From Dasypus novemcinctus (taxonomy: Eukaryota; Chordata; Mammalia; Cingulata; Dasypodidae), in NCBI RefSeq assembly GCF_030445035.2, contig NC_080690.1:31956796-32020795 (forward strand): 64,000 bases of DNA, read 5' to 3'. Under the pieces are notes generated by a model, which was given only the letters and a program-made list of their open reading frames with translations, searched no databases and was not told the origin of the DNA. Every line of letters starts with the position of its first letter. The stretch's first letter is position 1. The position numbers and the translations under genes are program-made. This document shows, piece after piece, positions 1 through 11,455 of the stretch.

Positions 1-834
1 TTACTTTGAAATTTATCCTCCCCAGTGTAACAGAGTAAGTCTCATTTATAAGTTCCCTATACATGAGTCTTCTGCCCCTTTTATTTGAAATATAATTAGC
101 ACTATACTTTATAAATAAATGTCCCAGAGACTTAAACCTCTGGTCTGTCTATGTGCCAGATAAGCACTGAATCTCAGCAGAATTGAAACACCTACTCTCC
201 AGTTCACTGGACTCACCCAGGGCAACTAACAAGGAGATGATGATGGACAATGCCCATCCCAAAGAACAGAGTGTCTGCAACTACAAGCAAGATAGTTCCA
301 TCCATCTGCCCCATGGGATCTAAGGCCCCTCTGAGTTAGAAATGGAGTGGGCATCACCATCCCAAAATCCTCAAGATTGGGGAATGAACAATGGACTAAA
401 GTAGACATTATTATTCTATTATATACTTATTATTATACTAAGAATGGAAGAACTTTAATCATTAATATAAAGGCAGTGGCCACCAGAAGTCCTGAGGAGA
501 GGGAGAGGGAAGAATAGGTGTAACATGGGGGCATTTTGGACATTGGAATTGTCCTGCATGGCATTGCAATGACAGAAGCCGGCCATTATACATTTTGTCA
601 TAACCTATAAAATTGTGCAGGGCAGAGTACAAACATAATGTAAACTATAGTCCATGGTTAGTAGCAATCCTTCAATATGCACTCATCAATTTTAACAAAT
701 GCAGCATACTAATGAAAGACGTTGTTAACGTGGGAAAATGTGAGAGGGGAGGGCATCAGGCATATGGGAATCCCCTATATTTTTATGTAACATTTATGTA
801 ATCTAAAACTTCTTTAAAAATAAAAACAAAAAAA
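1..834 (+). mobile_element. L1 3' end (armadillo-type 3' UTR), copy A
   Basis: The block runs from the window edge to an A-rich tail at about 815-834. It aligns by eye almost throughout with 18590-19420, sharing for example 'aaggagatgatgatggacaa' and 'cccaaaatcctcaagattg'. The final 200 bases ('taacaaatg', 'actaatgaaag', 'catatggg') are the usual end of xenarthran L1 3' UTRs seen elsewhere in this window. Only 3' UTR is present, with no ORF2 sequence. The short ORFs here are chance. Confidence 0.75.
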
Positions 835-1085
835 TTTGGGAGTGGATGTGGCTCAAGCAATTGAGTGCCTTCATCCCACAAAGGATATCCTGGGTTCTGT
901 TTCCAGTACCTCCTTAAAACAAAATAAAAAGAAACAACAAGAAAACAAATGAAAAACCAACCCACGGGAGCCAATATGGCTCAGTAGTTGAGCACCGGCT
1001 TCCCTCTTTCAAGGTCCCAGTTTCAACCCCCGGCCCTGATACTTCAAAAAAATATAAATAAATAAAATTTTTAAAAATAAAAATG
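835..1085 (+). mobile_element. DAS-SINE dimer (two tRNA-Ala-like monomers)
   Basis: The first monomer starts 'gggagtggatgtggctcaag' near 838. The second starts 'gggagccaatatggctcagt' near 966 and carries a B-box-like 'ggtcccagtttcaacc'. An A-rich linker joins them and an A-rich tail ends near 1085. The tRNA-derived A and B boxes are the internal Pol III promoter of this SINE class. Flanking 'tttaaaaataaaaa' on both sides (about 812-825 and 1070-1083) may be a TSD, but it is low complexity. The second monomer has decayed. Confidence 0.85.
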
Positions 1086-2490
1086 GTCCTAAATGTGCTC
1101 AAAATGCTAAAGGAAACATACAAAGAAGTAAAGGAAATCAGGAAAATTTTAGATGAACACAAAGAGTATATCAATTGAGCGAGGGAAATTATGATAAGGA
1201 GCCAAACAGATCACAGTAACAGAAATTAAAAATTCCCTGGGGGGTTTGACAACAGATTGGAGCTGGCAAAAAGAAAGAATCAGAGAATCTGAAGATAAGA
1301 ATATTGAAATTATCGAGTTCTGAGGAGGAGAAAGAAGAAAAAATGAAGAAAAGTGAACAGAGCCTGAGAAGCCTGTGGGACACCATCAAGTACAACAATA
1401 TAAATTGTGGGGGTCCTAGAAGGAGAAGAAAGAGAGACTATGCAAAGAAATAATGGCTGAAAATTTCCCAAATTTAACAAAAGACATAAATATAAACATC
1501 CAAGATATTCAACAAACTCCAAACAGGATAAAACATGCCACAGCATGTTAAAATCAAACTGTCAAATGCCAAAGATAAAGTGAGAATTCTGAAAGCAGCA
1601 AGAGAGAATTAATGTGTCATGTACAGACAGACTCAGCAAGATTAAAGGCCGATTTCTCATTGGAAACCATGGAGGTAAGAGGGCAGTGGAATGATTTTAA
1701 ATGCTTCATGCAAAAAAACTGCCAGCAAAGAATTCTATGTCCAGCAAAACTTTCTTCCAAAAATTAGGGAGAGATTAAGACATTCCCAGATAAACAAAAG
1801 CTGGGAGAGTTCATGACCACCAGAATGGCCTTACAAAAGATGCTAAAGAGAGTTCAGCAAGTGGAAAGGAAAAGACAATAGACAACAGAGTGAAGCTGCA
1901 TGAGGAAACAAATCTACAGATCTACTCCCAAGCCTCTCAAACTTGTTCTCATCTGGAAGTTGATCTATATGGACTATATTAACGGACTGTTTTGCTTCTG
2001 ACAAATATTATACAATCTTATATGAAATAATTAGAATATGCAAAGTCACTGAGTCAAAAACCAGAATACAGGTTTTCAGGGGCCAGCGTATGGGAAGGAA
2101 ATGAAGAGCTAGTGCTAAATTGGTACAGAATTTCTCTCCGGGGTAATGAAAAAGTTTGGGTAATGGATGGTGGTGATGGTAGCAAAACATCATGGATGTA
2201 ATTAAGACCAAAGAATTGTATATTTGAAAATGTTAAAATGGGAAATTTTGTTATATATATATAATATATACAATACAACCAGTGAACCCTAAGTATAAAC
2301 TATAGACTAAAGTTAATAGTATAATTATAATAATGTTATTTCATTATTTGTAACAAAAAACCATACTAATGCAAAGTGTGAATAATAGGGAAAACTGTGT
2401 GTGTGAAGGAAGATAAATGGGAAGCCTGTACTTTCATGATTTTTCTGTAAACCTACAACTTCTGTAATTTTCAAGTCATTATTTAAAGTT
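1086..2490 (+). mobile_element. HAL1-type (half-L1) element with decayed ORF1
   Basis: About 1086-1890 resembles L1/HAL1 ORF1: a coiled-coil-coding stretch, then a region like 'gacaccatcaagtacaacaa', 'cattcccagataaacaaaag' and 'atgctaaagagag'. The sequence then passes almost directly into an L1-type 3' end ('gtaatgaaaaagttt', 'atggtggtgatggt') at about 2050-2490, with no ORF2 between. ORF1 followed directly by a 3' end is the HAL1 layout. The frame is broken by many stops, so no protein is made. A 5'-truncated L1 with a large internal deletion is the alternative. Confidence 0.7.
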
Positions 2491-3940
2491 TTATTTAATA
2501 TTAAGTATTCTCAAATGAAACATAGTCATAACATTTTCTTATTTAAGAATAAATTTAGATTTCATTGTTTTGATTGCCTGGTATAGCATTATTATTATTT
2601 TGATAAATTGACTGTTAGCTACCATCAACATTTTTCAGTGAGATTCATTGACTGTTAAGGTTATTAATTATCAGCAGAGCAAAGAAAATCATTATTTAAC
2701 TTTAATAAATGAAAAATATATGGGTAACAGGCGCTTAATTGCAAATAAAAAGTAAGGATTTTGATTTTTATTGATAAACTATCTTCTATGTAATAGTTTT
2801 CCATTTAATGGGCTATTTGTAGGAAGATTGATAGCAATTAATATGTCTATTAAATGCCACCATTCTCAAAAGTGACTCTATTTAACTGTAGGCTATTTTG
2901 ATAAATGTGCATAAAGTATCTGCACATTTCTTATACAGCTAATATACCAAAAATTAAATTGGCCATTCCTTGCTTATGTAATTTTCATATAATTATATGG
3001 TCATTAAATATACTCTCAGATGCTCAATAATTTTCTTTTTACAATCAACTTATGTTTAATTAAAAAGCAGTGACTAAGATGGTAACTCTGCATTAAATAC
3101 ACGATAGAAAATTAATAGCAGAACAGAATCATTTCTAGTCAGTTAAGGATTTCTGATCATCTTTCCCAACTTTAAAATTGCTTGATTCAAACAGGAAATA
3201 AAAACATCATTTTGATTAAGTTTATTTTTGCTAAATAATGAGTTTGCATTTTTTCTTTATTTGAATATTGAAATAAAACACATTGATACTAAATCTACAA
3301 AAGAAGAAATACAAATGGCCAGTGGATATAGAAAATTTATTGAGTGCCAATTATAAAAAATGAAATGAAATGTTTACTAAAAATAACAGTGTTGGGGGAT
3401 AGCCTATTTTGCTCTGCATTTCTGCCAGAAAAAAAGGCCCCCATCTGGATGGAGTTGACACTCATAGTTTGCCATTCTCATTGTCCCCGTGCCCTGCTTC
3501 CCAAGTCATGGCTAATTGGGCTTGGAGAACCAACTGTCCTATGAGACATCACAGAATAAAAGCATGACCCAATTGGAACAGTTGTGATTCTCTACACCCA
3601 TATCATTTATCTGGAAGTTTAAATGTGAGAAATAGAGAGTTTACAGTTGGTAGTAAAAATAGGAAGCAGTAAGAAAAATTGTATAAGACACCAAAATGGA
3701 AGAATGCTGAAGTATTTATTTAAAAATCTCTTACAGAGCAGAGAAGATGAGAAGATCTGATGTGTGTACTTCATTTTGAACACCTTCCTCTATCCAGTTC
3801 AGTGCCAGGTTCCTTGGTTCTTGGATTTTCTCTTCTCCTATAAGACCTGGTTAAGGCAAGTTCCTCACAAAATTTTCGGTACATGAAGTAATATAAGTGA
3901 CTACTTTTCCTTCCAACCAAATGATAATCACACATTGAGA
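2491..3940. other. AT-rich unique sequence, possible conserved non-coding block
   Basis: I recognise no transposon, exon or RNA gene here. The stretch is strongly AT-rich with many TAATTA/ATTAAT cores, for example 'gttattaattatcagcag' near 2660 and 'gcgcttaattgcaaat' near 2730. Such a repeat-free block among dense repeats is what conserved regulatory DNA often looks like, but conservation cannot be judged from one sequence. The part from 3340 on is ordinary unique sequence. Confidence 0.4.
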
Positions 3941-4600
3941 TTCCCTTTTTTGACTAGGACATTAACAAATATTTATGCAAATATATATAGCCCAAGTATG
4001 ATAATATCCAGTGCTCATGAGAATTCACATACTATTAGTAGGAATGAAAATTATTATAATTGCTTACACAGAAATTTCACTGGTAGGAGTTTATCCAAAA
4101 ATTGTAATTATTTAGTTAAGAGTTTGATCAGAAGATTTGTATATAAAATGTCAGTAATAAGAGATTGGTAAAATAAATTGCGATGTGATGGAATTCAACA
4201 CATTCATTAAAAGTTGGATTATAAGAGCAATTTATTGGCCTAGAAACCTGATAATGAAGTAGCAAGTAATTTAAAAATTATAACTCAAGATATATGTTTT
4301 TGTTAAAAATGCATGTCTTAAATATCTGTATGCAAATATATAATCTAGATAAGGACAGAGGACAACCTGCTAAAAGTAGTTGTCTCTTTAGTGCTGAGTT
4401 TATGAATAATTTTTTGTTGTTTTTGTGCATGTCTGCATTTTTCTAAATTTCTTGTCTGAATGTGTTAACTTGTATAATCAAAACAAATTAAATTTTAGAA
4501 ATATGAAAGCAGTGATTGTCCCTAGATATTTGGGATTATGTTTTCCCTTACTTTTCTATAATAAGCAAGTATTACTTTTATAATTGAAAAATAAATTATA
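3941..4600 (+). mobile_element. Old L1 3'-end fragment
   Basis: Resembles the last part of L1 ORF2 plus 3' UTR: 'ggtaggagtttatccaaaaa', 'attggtaaaataaattgcga' and a 'cattcattaaaagttgg' block. It ends in 'tacttttataattgaaaaat', a common L1M/L1ME tail. It is diverged with no open frame. Confidence 0.6.
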
Positions 4601-5598
4601 TTTTGAAAAACAGTATGGGTATAAGGTAAAATGATAGAATAATTTTTACTCCACCAGAGACTTTATCAGGATTATGATATGGTATTCCTAGATCCTGAAT
4701 GAACTGTTCTGTTAAAACACACCACTGTAGAAACAATTTTTCCTCAAAATACGGTACAATATAAGCTTGTTCAGTGGCAAGGATTTGCAATTACAAATTG
4801 TCTTTATAGCCTTTGTAATATACACAGGGAATTTTCTTCTTTAGATATGAAAAACAAATTCCAAACTGTGTTATGGTAAATCCACCATCACTAGCATTGC
4901 TGTAAGGAAATGCTACTCACCACCCTCTTCAGATAAATATTTGTTCTCTCTAGAAAATCAGACATTTCATGGTAATTCAAATAGCGTCACTATATCCAAC
5001 TATATTCTTGCTAGCATCATCAACAAAGTATCTGTTTTCTATGTAGTAATAGGCAATGTGAAAGTGCTCATTTAACAGGCATGGAAAGTATTTGTTCTGA
5101 ATGGCTATAGCAGTGTCTTTAGTGCCATAAGATTAACCAGGCTTTCCCATAGATAAATTTTCTACAACTTCCACTCCCTTTCCATGGTTTAAAGATATAG
5201 TTTTAATTATTTGCATTTTTATTTGTGTAAGAGTCAAAACTCCAGCATTGTGCATATATTAATATATATATATATATGTTTTTCTCCATAGTCTCAGGGA
5301 TTTGTGCCCCCACACATGTCTGTTCTTTCACGGACTCCAGGTTTCATTGATCCAGTTCCTTCCGAAGTTATTTTCATGTCTGTGTTTGATTAACTATCAT
5401 TAAAAGATATTTCTTAGTAACTAATACCATGCATTTGATCCCCCAAAGCCAGTAAGTACAGGCTATTTTAAGGCTAATAGACAGGTCTAACCATGGCCAT
5501 CCATTACAAAAATGGTGATAGTCACAAAGGAACCAAGAAAAACAGTTTAGATGAATCAAAACTAGCTTTTCCCAACCTACTGAAGAGCTCTTGAACAT
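4601..5598. other. Unique sequence, nothing assigned
   Basis: No recognisable gene or repeat. A short (TA)n run lies at about 5262-5278. ORFs on the minus strand have no recognisable domain. Confidence 0.5.
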
Positions 5599-5720
5599 AG
5601 CAATCATTAATTCAACAAATACTGAGAACAAGTATGTGCTAAGCACTCTTACAAGCTCTAGAAATATACAAGTGAATACGACAAATATCACTGCCTGCAG
5701 GGAGTTCACATTTCAGAACT
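5599..5720. repeat. Ancient mammalian interspersed repeat fragment
   Basis: Contains the decayed pattern 'ttcaacaaatactgag', 'gtatgtgctaagcac' and 'gcagggagttcacattt'. This is a widespread old mammalian repeat of the form ending a-g-c-a-c, c-t-a-c-t-a-t-g-t-g-c-c-a-g-g. Similar fragments occur near 8560, 12750, 25985 and 54850. I do not assign a family. Confidence 0.45.
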
Positions 5721-6505
5721 GGCTTTAAATGTAAAAGCTGTAATCATCAGAATCTTTAACTGATGCCCCTAGAAAGCAAGAATTCCCTAAGAGTTCAACT
5801 GATTCTTAGTGGACTTGTGAAATTACCACAAGAGCATCCAGAAGAGACAAGGTGAGGATCCCAATCTCCTCTCCTCTCCATCATCTGGCACTCAATTCTC
5901 TAAGAAACTCCCTGTTTCAGAGCAGAGTTTCTTAATTATTTAGGGTTCTAACAACATATTATTAGAGTTCTGCATAAGTTTCATAGGGGAGAAAAATACA
6001 GTATATGTATAGGGGAAGAGCAAATGCCCTAATGAAAAAGACTTAATGATGTACATCCAAATTAGTTGTCACTAGGTCATAGAGTATGTTTACTTTCTGA
6101 GCTGCAAACATCCTTGGGAGATATACCTTACACCTAAACAGACTCTAAGAACTCCTGGAGAGAGAAGAAATTAACAATTCCATCACGCCTCATTAGAGCG
6201 CCAAAGTCTTGGTGCATTCATGAAGATGACCACTTTGATCCATACATAAGGGCTCCCTGAATTCTACTCATTGTTCCTATGATTTGCTAAAGATGGTTAT
6301 TATTATTATTAATTTTGTCTCCGTATCAAATACTTCTTGTGCACCACTTCAAATCATTATCACCTTCATCTTTTTTTCCAACCACTAACACTGCAAACAG
6401 ATTCATGCAGGTGCGACCTGACAATACATTTCTCATCCTTCCCCATGTACTCTCTGATGCTACCCTTGACATTATGTAGAAACAATCTGGAATGTATAGG
6501 GCTAA
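5721..6505. other. Unique sequence, nothing assigned
   Basis: No gene, RNA or repeat recognised, apart from a short ATT/TTA run near 6298-6312. Confidence 0.5.
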
Positions 6506-6815
6506 GACATTAAAGTCCTATGGAGAAACCCTTTATTGATAGGGAATAGGAGTCCATGGATGAATGCTTTCCTCCCCAGCAGATAGTTCTGAGACACTCA
6601 TTAGAGTCTCAGAAGGTCCCACAGAACTGATGGCTTGTACCCTTGACCAAGTCAATAACCTAATCCCTATATTGACTGTTCTTCTTTCCCTGTTCCACTA
6701 CCTCAGTCTCTCTCTCCTATTCCCTAGGATCACATTCCCAATTAAACTACCAGCAAATAAACCTTTGACTTGAGCTTGGATTTTGGGGAAACTGAGGCCA
6801 AGCTAGCTTATCTGA
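6506..6815 (+). mobile_element. LTR-like fragment (ERVL/MaLR type)
   Basis: Ends with 'ctaggatcacattcccaatt', then 'gcaaataaacc' (a possible AATAAA signal at about 6756) and 'ttttggggaaactgag'. This is a common 3' part of mammalian ERVL-class LTRs. The start is not defined and no coding region or partner LTR is present. The 69-residue ORF inside is chance. Confidence 0.45.
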
Positions 6816-6829
6816 TACCTAAGAAGACA

Positions 6830-6975
6830 GGTTGGTGTAGAAAAAAGAAATGGGCAGATCTGGTTCAAACTTCAGTTTACAATTTGTTAGCTAATGATTT
6901 TGACAAGGTTCATAATCTAAGCACTTTCAAGAAATGCGAGGATTAAATAATGCAATACAGTTCATTAGCTCCCAG
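6830..6975 (+). repeat. MIR SINE fragment
   Basis: Shows the MIR order in decayed form: 'ctggttcaaacttcagt', a 'tgttagctaatgattttgac' core and 'gaggattaaataatgcaa'. No flanking TSD survives. Confidence 0.55.
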
Positions 6976-7617
6976 ACATCCTCCCTCCCTAAACCACAAA
7001 CAGCTATTTTCAGTAGGTTATAGACTCCCTAGACCTCCCTAGAGGGGTAAAGAAGTACAAAAATTCTTTTCTATATAAATGGTGTTTCCTCTTTTGTACC
7101 AGAAGTTTGTTTTTGTGGAATTTTCCCCATTACAAATAAATATCCTTATTAATATACCTTTCAGGTAGTGTTAGTTCCAAGTATTTACTATTTTTAAAAC
7201 ATTCAGAGTTTAAAACATAAGCCCTTTTAATTTTCCAATGAAATATATATCTTGGCAGTAACTTTTCCAGGAAGGTGAGTAAAGCAAGGAGTGAGACAAA
7301 ACAACAGTTTGAGAAGTAGTAGGAATCTAGGGAGAGTGTGACCAAAAGCCAAATACTAGATATGAGATTTCATATCAATAATGAAATAAAAAGATTACTG
7401 AGAGGCAGTGAGATCTCAGTTGGCATGAGTTTGCAGTAAATTCTGGTGAATTCAATCAGCAGAGCAGAGAATTTGCCTTTTCTGATCCTTCCAAGTCGCC
7501 CTTCCTTTTTTTATCCCTTTTTTTATATGTGACATAGCATTTATAATACTAAAATTTAATTGCTTATTTCCTTGTCTATATCATTCCCTAGAAAACTTTA
7601 CAAAACATATGGGGCTT

Positions 7618-7620
<3 letters not shown>
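6976..7620. other. Unique AT-rich sequence
   Basis: Nothing recognisable. T-rich runs occur near 7505-7530. Confidence 0.5.

Positions 7621-7621
<1 letters not shown>

Positions 7622-7660
<39 letters not shown>
7622..7660. repeat. (CA)n microsatellite
   Basis: An uninterrupted run of about 18 CA units, ending in a short A run. Its uniformity suggests it is polymorphic. Confidence 0.95.
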
Positions 7661-7662
<2 letters not shown>

Positions 7663-7714
7663 AGGTGCTAACATATCCAATATTTTGCATAAAGCTTCAG
7701 GAAGTCCATTTATC

Positions 7715-7860
7715 CTCAGATCAAGGATCTCTGTATTTGATTGTAAGCTTCTTGAGATGGGCTCAAATCATGTTAAAGCCTCTATCTCCAGCACACAATT
7801 CCCGGTACATTGGAGCTATTCAAAAATATTATTAAAGGAATCAATGAAGAAATGTTTTTC
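7715..7860 (+). repeat. LINE L2 3'-end fragment
   Basis: Matches the L2 3' end: 'gattgtaagcttcttgag', a middle like 'ctatctccagcacac', and 'ggaatcaatgaag'. Confidence 0.6.
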
Positions 7861-9720
7861 CACTTGGAAGAAGAACTGAATAAACTAGACAAGGACTGGG
7901 GGTTGGAAAAGAAGGAATAATGAATAATAAACAAAGGGATGAGGAAGTGTTAAGATTAAATGGCTTAGGTTGTGTGGAAAGGCAGATAGAGGGTAAAGGC
8001 AAAAAAGACTGGTAGCCCGAGAGAATTATGAGCATTTTCAATGTAGAAGGAAGACATTGGGAAAGACTGAGGAATTTTGTGATCTGAGAAAACAATCTTG
8101 ACATTGAATTATTGTCATATGACTGCCAGCAAGAGAAATAAATTGTGTAGTGAGTAGATTAGTCTTTGCATACAAACAGAAATGTATACTAAGAAGGCTA
8201 TTACAGAATCTTGCTCTATAATGAGTAAATCAGTAGCTCTCATTAAACCTCTAAGCAATAGACATGAAATGAAAAAATTAATAATAAGAAACAGGTGTAA
8301 GGTATTACCATAATATCATGATTTACCAAGTTAACACCATTGAGATCGCTTTGTAATTTTTCCTGCAGCATGGAAAGCTGCCACCAAGAAAATAATTGTG
8401 TGGTGAGTTTTGTTCCCATGAAATAATTGTTTAGCTATCCAAAGCATAGAAAACCAAGAAAATTCAGAATATAGTCAACCATCAATTCATCTATCCATCC
8501 ATACATCAAATTATCCATTGAATAAAAATCATTTAGCAACAGAGTCCAGTACATAGAAGTTGATCAGTAAATCAGACATTTATGAACTGTGCCTTGTGCT
8601 AATTCTGACTTTACAAAGATGGATATGGCACTCTCCAAAGTCCTGAAGAACCTACAATATAAAGGAGATAGTTAGAAACGTAAAATAGCTGTTTCGAGAA
8701 GAGATATGCAGGTAGGGATGGATAGTCCCAGCTTGTTTCTTCAATTATTTTGTTCACTAACATTATGTAAATACAGAGTAATTTCAGACTAATGTGGAAA
8801 GATATGATAACCAAGTTAGACCAATTTCTGAAAACAATTCTTATAACTATATCCAGTTTAAGGACTACTTACCATAAAACTGATACTCTTATCCACCATT
8901 GTTTAACACTGAATTTTTCTAATGGAACTAACATGGTAAACAAGTTACAGACTTCTTTTCTGGGCAAAGCATGCTATGAGTTGCAAATACTAAATGAGGT
9001 TTCATATCAACAACAGTCGTCCCCACCCAGCATCTATGGGTGACTTGGAATAAACCTTTTAACAACTTGTTAGGAGTCATTTTTAAAAATAGTAAAAGAA
9101 AAAAGAATAAAAACGATATAAATTATGACCTTGGCTTTCCAACTTTTATCTGCACCCTACATGTTCAAACCTGTCTCTTGGGTATCTGTCTGCACAGAGG
9201 GAAGTGTTTCTCTCCTCTGTGTTACTAAGATGCCTACCTTTCTTTCCACTCCCAGCCCCAGCAGGGTGTTGACTTGTGATCAACAGAGAGAACAGATCAT
9301 GGAGAAATGGGCTATTTTTCCACATGGCATGTTTCCCCATGACTGCCTTTTTCCTGGTTTAGAAGAAATGTTTCCATGACAACCAAGTGGCTATCGTTGA
9401 CTCCCCACCAGCTGACTTGTTTCCCTCCCAATTGATCAGCTGGATGTTGTGTTAAAGTTATTTTACAGACCCTGGCTAATCTGCAGGGATTATTTGTCTG
9501 TTTATTTTCGAGAAACTGGCTCCTTAGCAGTAACTTCTTAAATGGACCTACCTTTCTTCTGGTCCTTTAAAAGCATAATCCTAACTAAAGAGAACAAGCT
9601 TAAGACAGCCTCATACAGTCACCTCACAGTAAATAAAATATGAATATGAACCTTCCTTTCCCATGAATGACACATAAGTGCTTTGGTGGCAGACCTAAAC
9701 TTTTTTTTTTCTTTCTCTTT
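7861..9720. other. Mostly unique sequence
   Basis: No exon or RNA gene recognised. Around 8560-8720 there is a decayed copy of the ancient repeat seen at 5599 ('tgtgccttgtgctaat', 'ctgaagaacctacaatat'). ORFs of 60-87 residues are unlinked to any known protein. Confidence 0.5.
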
Positions 9721-9721
9721 T

Positions 9722-9775
9722 CTTGTTCCTAACACACGGTCCAGCACATTTTAGACATTCAATAAAATGTTAAAC
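9722..9775 (+). repeat. LINE L2 3'-terminal fragment
   Basis: 'cacggtccagcacatttta' and 'attcaataaaatgttaaac' match the extreme 3' end of L2 elements. Confidence 0.45.
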
Positions 9776-9888
9776 ATCTCACCACCCAAGCATCTCCCAG
9801 CACAGCATTTATGTTTAGTTTGATGTGTTGAGGCAGAAGCTGCCTCCTAATAATTAAAAATCTTCTTTTTCTTAAAAATGTCTCTCTT

Positions 9889-10437
9889 GACTTCAGCTCC
9901 TACACTTTGATTTATTGGACTTACCCCACTCAGCTAACAGGGAGTTGAAGAAGGTCAACCACCACAACATGGAGCCTAGAGTGTCTACAACTGAAAGCAG
10001 GAGGAGTGCATCCAGTATCCATGTGGAATCTAAGCCCCCACTTGACATAGATGTGCAATGGACACAACCAATCCAATGTCCACAGAGAAAATGTGGAATG
10101 GGTGTGGGAAGGGTAGCCATGGTGGCTGCTGGGTTTGGGGAATAGGAGGAAGAGATGAGATGTGGAGGCGTTTTCGGGACTTGGAGTTGTCCTGGGTGGT
10201 GCTTCACGGACAATTATGGGACATTGTAGATCCCCCCAGGGCCCACTGGATGGAACGTGGGAGAGTGTGGGCTATGATGCGGACCATTGACTACGGGATG
10301 CAGTGATGTTCAGAGATGTATTTACCAGGTGCAATGGATGTGTCACGATGATGGGAGAGAGTGTTGCTGTGGGGGCGGCGGGGTTGATTGGGACCTCATA
10401 TTTTTTTAATGTAATTTTTAAAAAATAATTTTTTAAA
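9889..10437 (+). mobile_element. Young-looking L1 3' UTR (armadillo L1), 5'-truncated
   Basis: The sequence 'tttgatttattggacttacc', 'caaccaccacaacatggagc' and 'gggacttggagttgtcctgg', ending 'gggacctcatatttttt', is the 3' UTR type of recent armadillo L1s. An imperfect TSD flanks it: 'aaaaatgtctctctt' at 9874-9888 and 'aaaaatatctctctt' at 10438-10452. The A-rich tail sits directly before the right TSD, as expected for target-primed reverse transcription. It is 5'-truncated and non-coding, and ORFs on both strands within it are chance. Confidence 0.8.
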
Positions 10438-10452
10438 AAAAATATCTCTCTT

Positions 10453-10847
10453 TAAGTAAAACAAGAAACTTGCAGTAGAGCATTAGTGCGTACAGTCTTT
10501 CAAGTCTGTGCATGTAAGGAAGACTGCAAGGAAATAACACCAAAATATTTCTATTCTTATATTTAATAGGTGGAAATATTGATAGTATTTCTTCTGATTT
10601 TTTCTCAATTTTTTTTTAACTGAATGAATTTTTTAATTGAGTGCCTACTAAGTTCAAGGCACTAAACACCAGGTGAGAAAGGGAAGCAAAATTCCCTCAT
10701 ATTCAGATCCATTAAGAGAGAACCAAACCAAACAGACTTGACAGCAACTTGCTAGGAACATTATCTTCCCTGACATGCAGAATAACTGGCATTAGAACTG
10801 TTTCAACTGGAGTGATGACAACCAGAATGGGGCTTAGGGAAAGCTGT
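10453..10847. other. Unique sequence
   Basis: Nothing assigned. A decayed ancient-repeat motif ('attgagtgcctactaag', 'caaggcactaaacacc') lies at about 10637-10680. Confidence 0.45.
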
Positions 10848-10870
10848 AAAAAAAAAAAAAAAAAAAAAAA
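10848..10870. repeat. (A)23 homopolymer
   Basis: An uninterrupted A run not clearly attached to a recognised retroelement. It could be the tail of an unassigned insertion on the left. Confidence 0.9.
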
Positions 10871-10904
10871 CCTTCCTCTTCTCTAAAGCCAGCCCTGACT
10901 TTAG

Positions 10905-11455
10905 GTTATGACTTTAGGTTAACTTTCTTGTCATGTGCGGTAGGGGACAGTCTAAGTGCAGTCTGCTGCCTTTCGCCGGGACCCACAAATAAAACCTGTG
11001 CTCAGGACTAAATGTGTCAGCCTGGGTCCTGGGACCCCATGATGAATGTGGGTTGATGCCCTTCTTGGGAGTGCCTCGAGATAAAACTCAGGCCCCACCA
11101 GATACTGGCCCATGGGCACATTCCTTCCCCTTTTGCCCTGAGCATATGTAAACATTCACTGGAGACTGCTTGACTAGGTATATGTGGCCCCTGGCACCCA
11201 GCTCACCCCTGCCGCCACATCGGCTCCTGGCAGGGAGAGAGTGGGGTCCCTTGCCTGAAGCACTAGAGGGGTGTGCATAGCCCATCTCCCTGAATTGGCT
11301 GGTGGATCCAGACCTACTGACCTTGCGGGGAGGGGGGGTGGCGGGGGGAGGGACACAATGCCAGTTACTGAAGCAGACCTTCTTCTGTCTCTTCTCTCTG
11401 TGAGTAAAGTGTTGTTCCATCCAGTGCGTGTGTGCGTCTTGCTTTTGCTGGTGAC
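10905..11455 (+). mobile_element. Possible LTR of an endogenous retrovirus
   Basis: GC-richer than its surroundings. It has an 'aataaaacc' motif near 10988. A 'ctctgtgagtaaagtgttg' segment near 11396 looks like an LTR polyadenylation region, followed by 'tttgctggtgacccgg', which resembles an LTR/primer-binding-site junction. No gag, pol or env similarity was recognised downstream. The boundaries are guesses. The 110- to 151-residue ORFs here follow from the GC-rich composition and are not believed. Confidence 0.4.
11326..11353 (+). repeat. G-rich tract (G-quadruplex capable)
   Basis: Four or more G runs of at least three, separated by one or two bases, inside the putative LTR. Confidence 0.7.
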
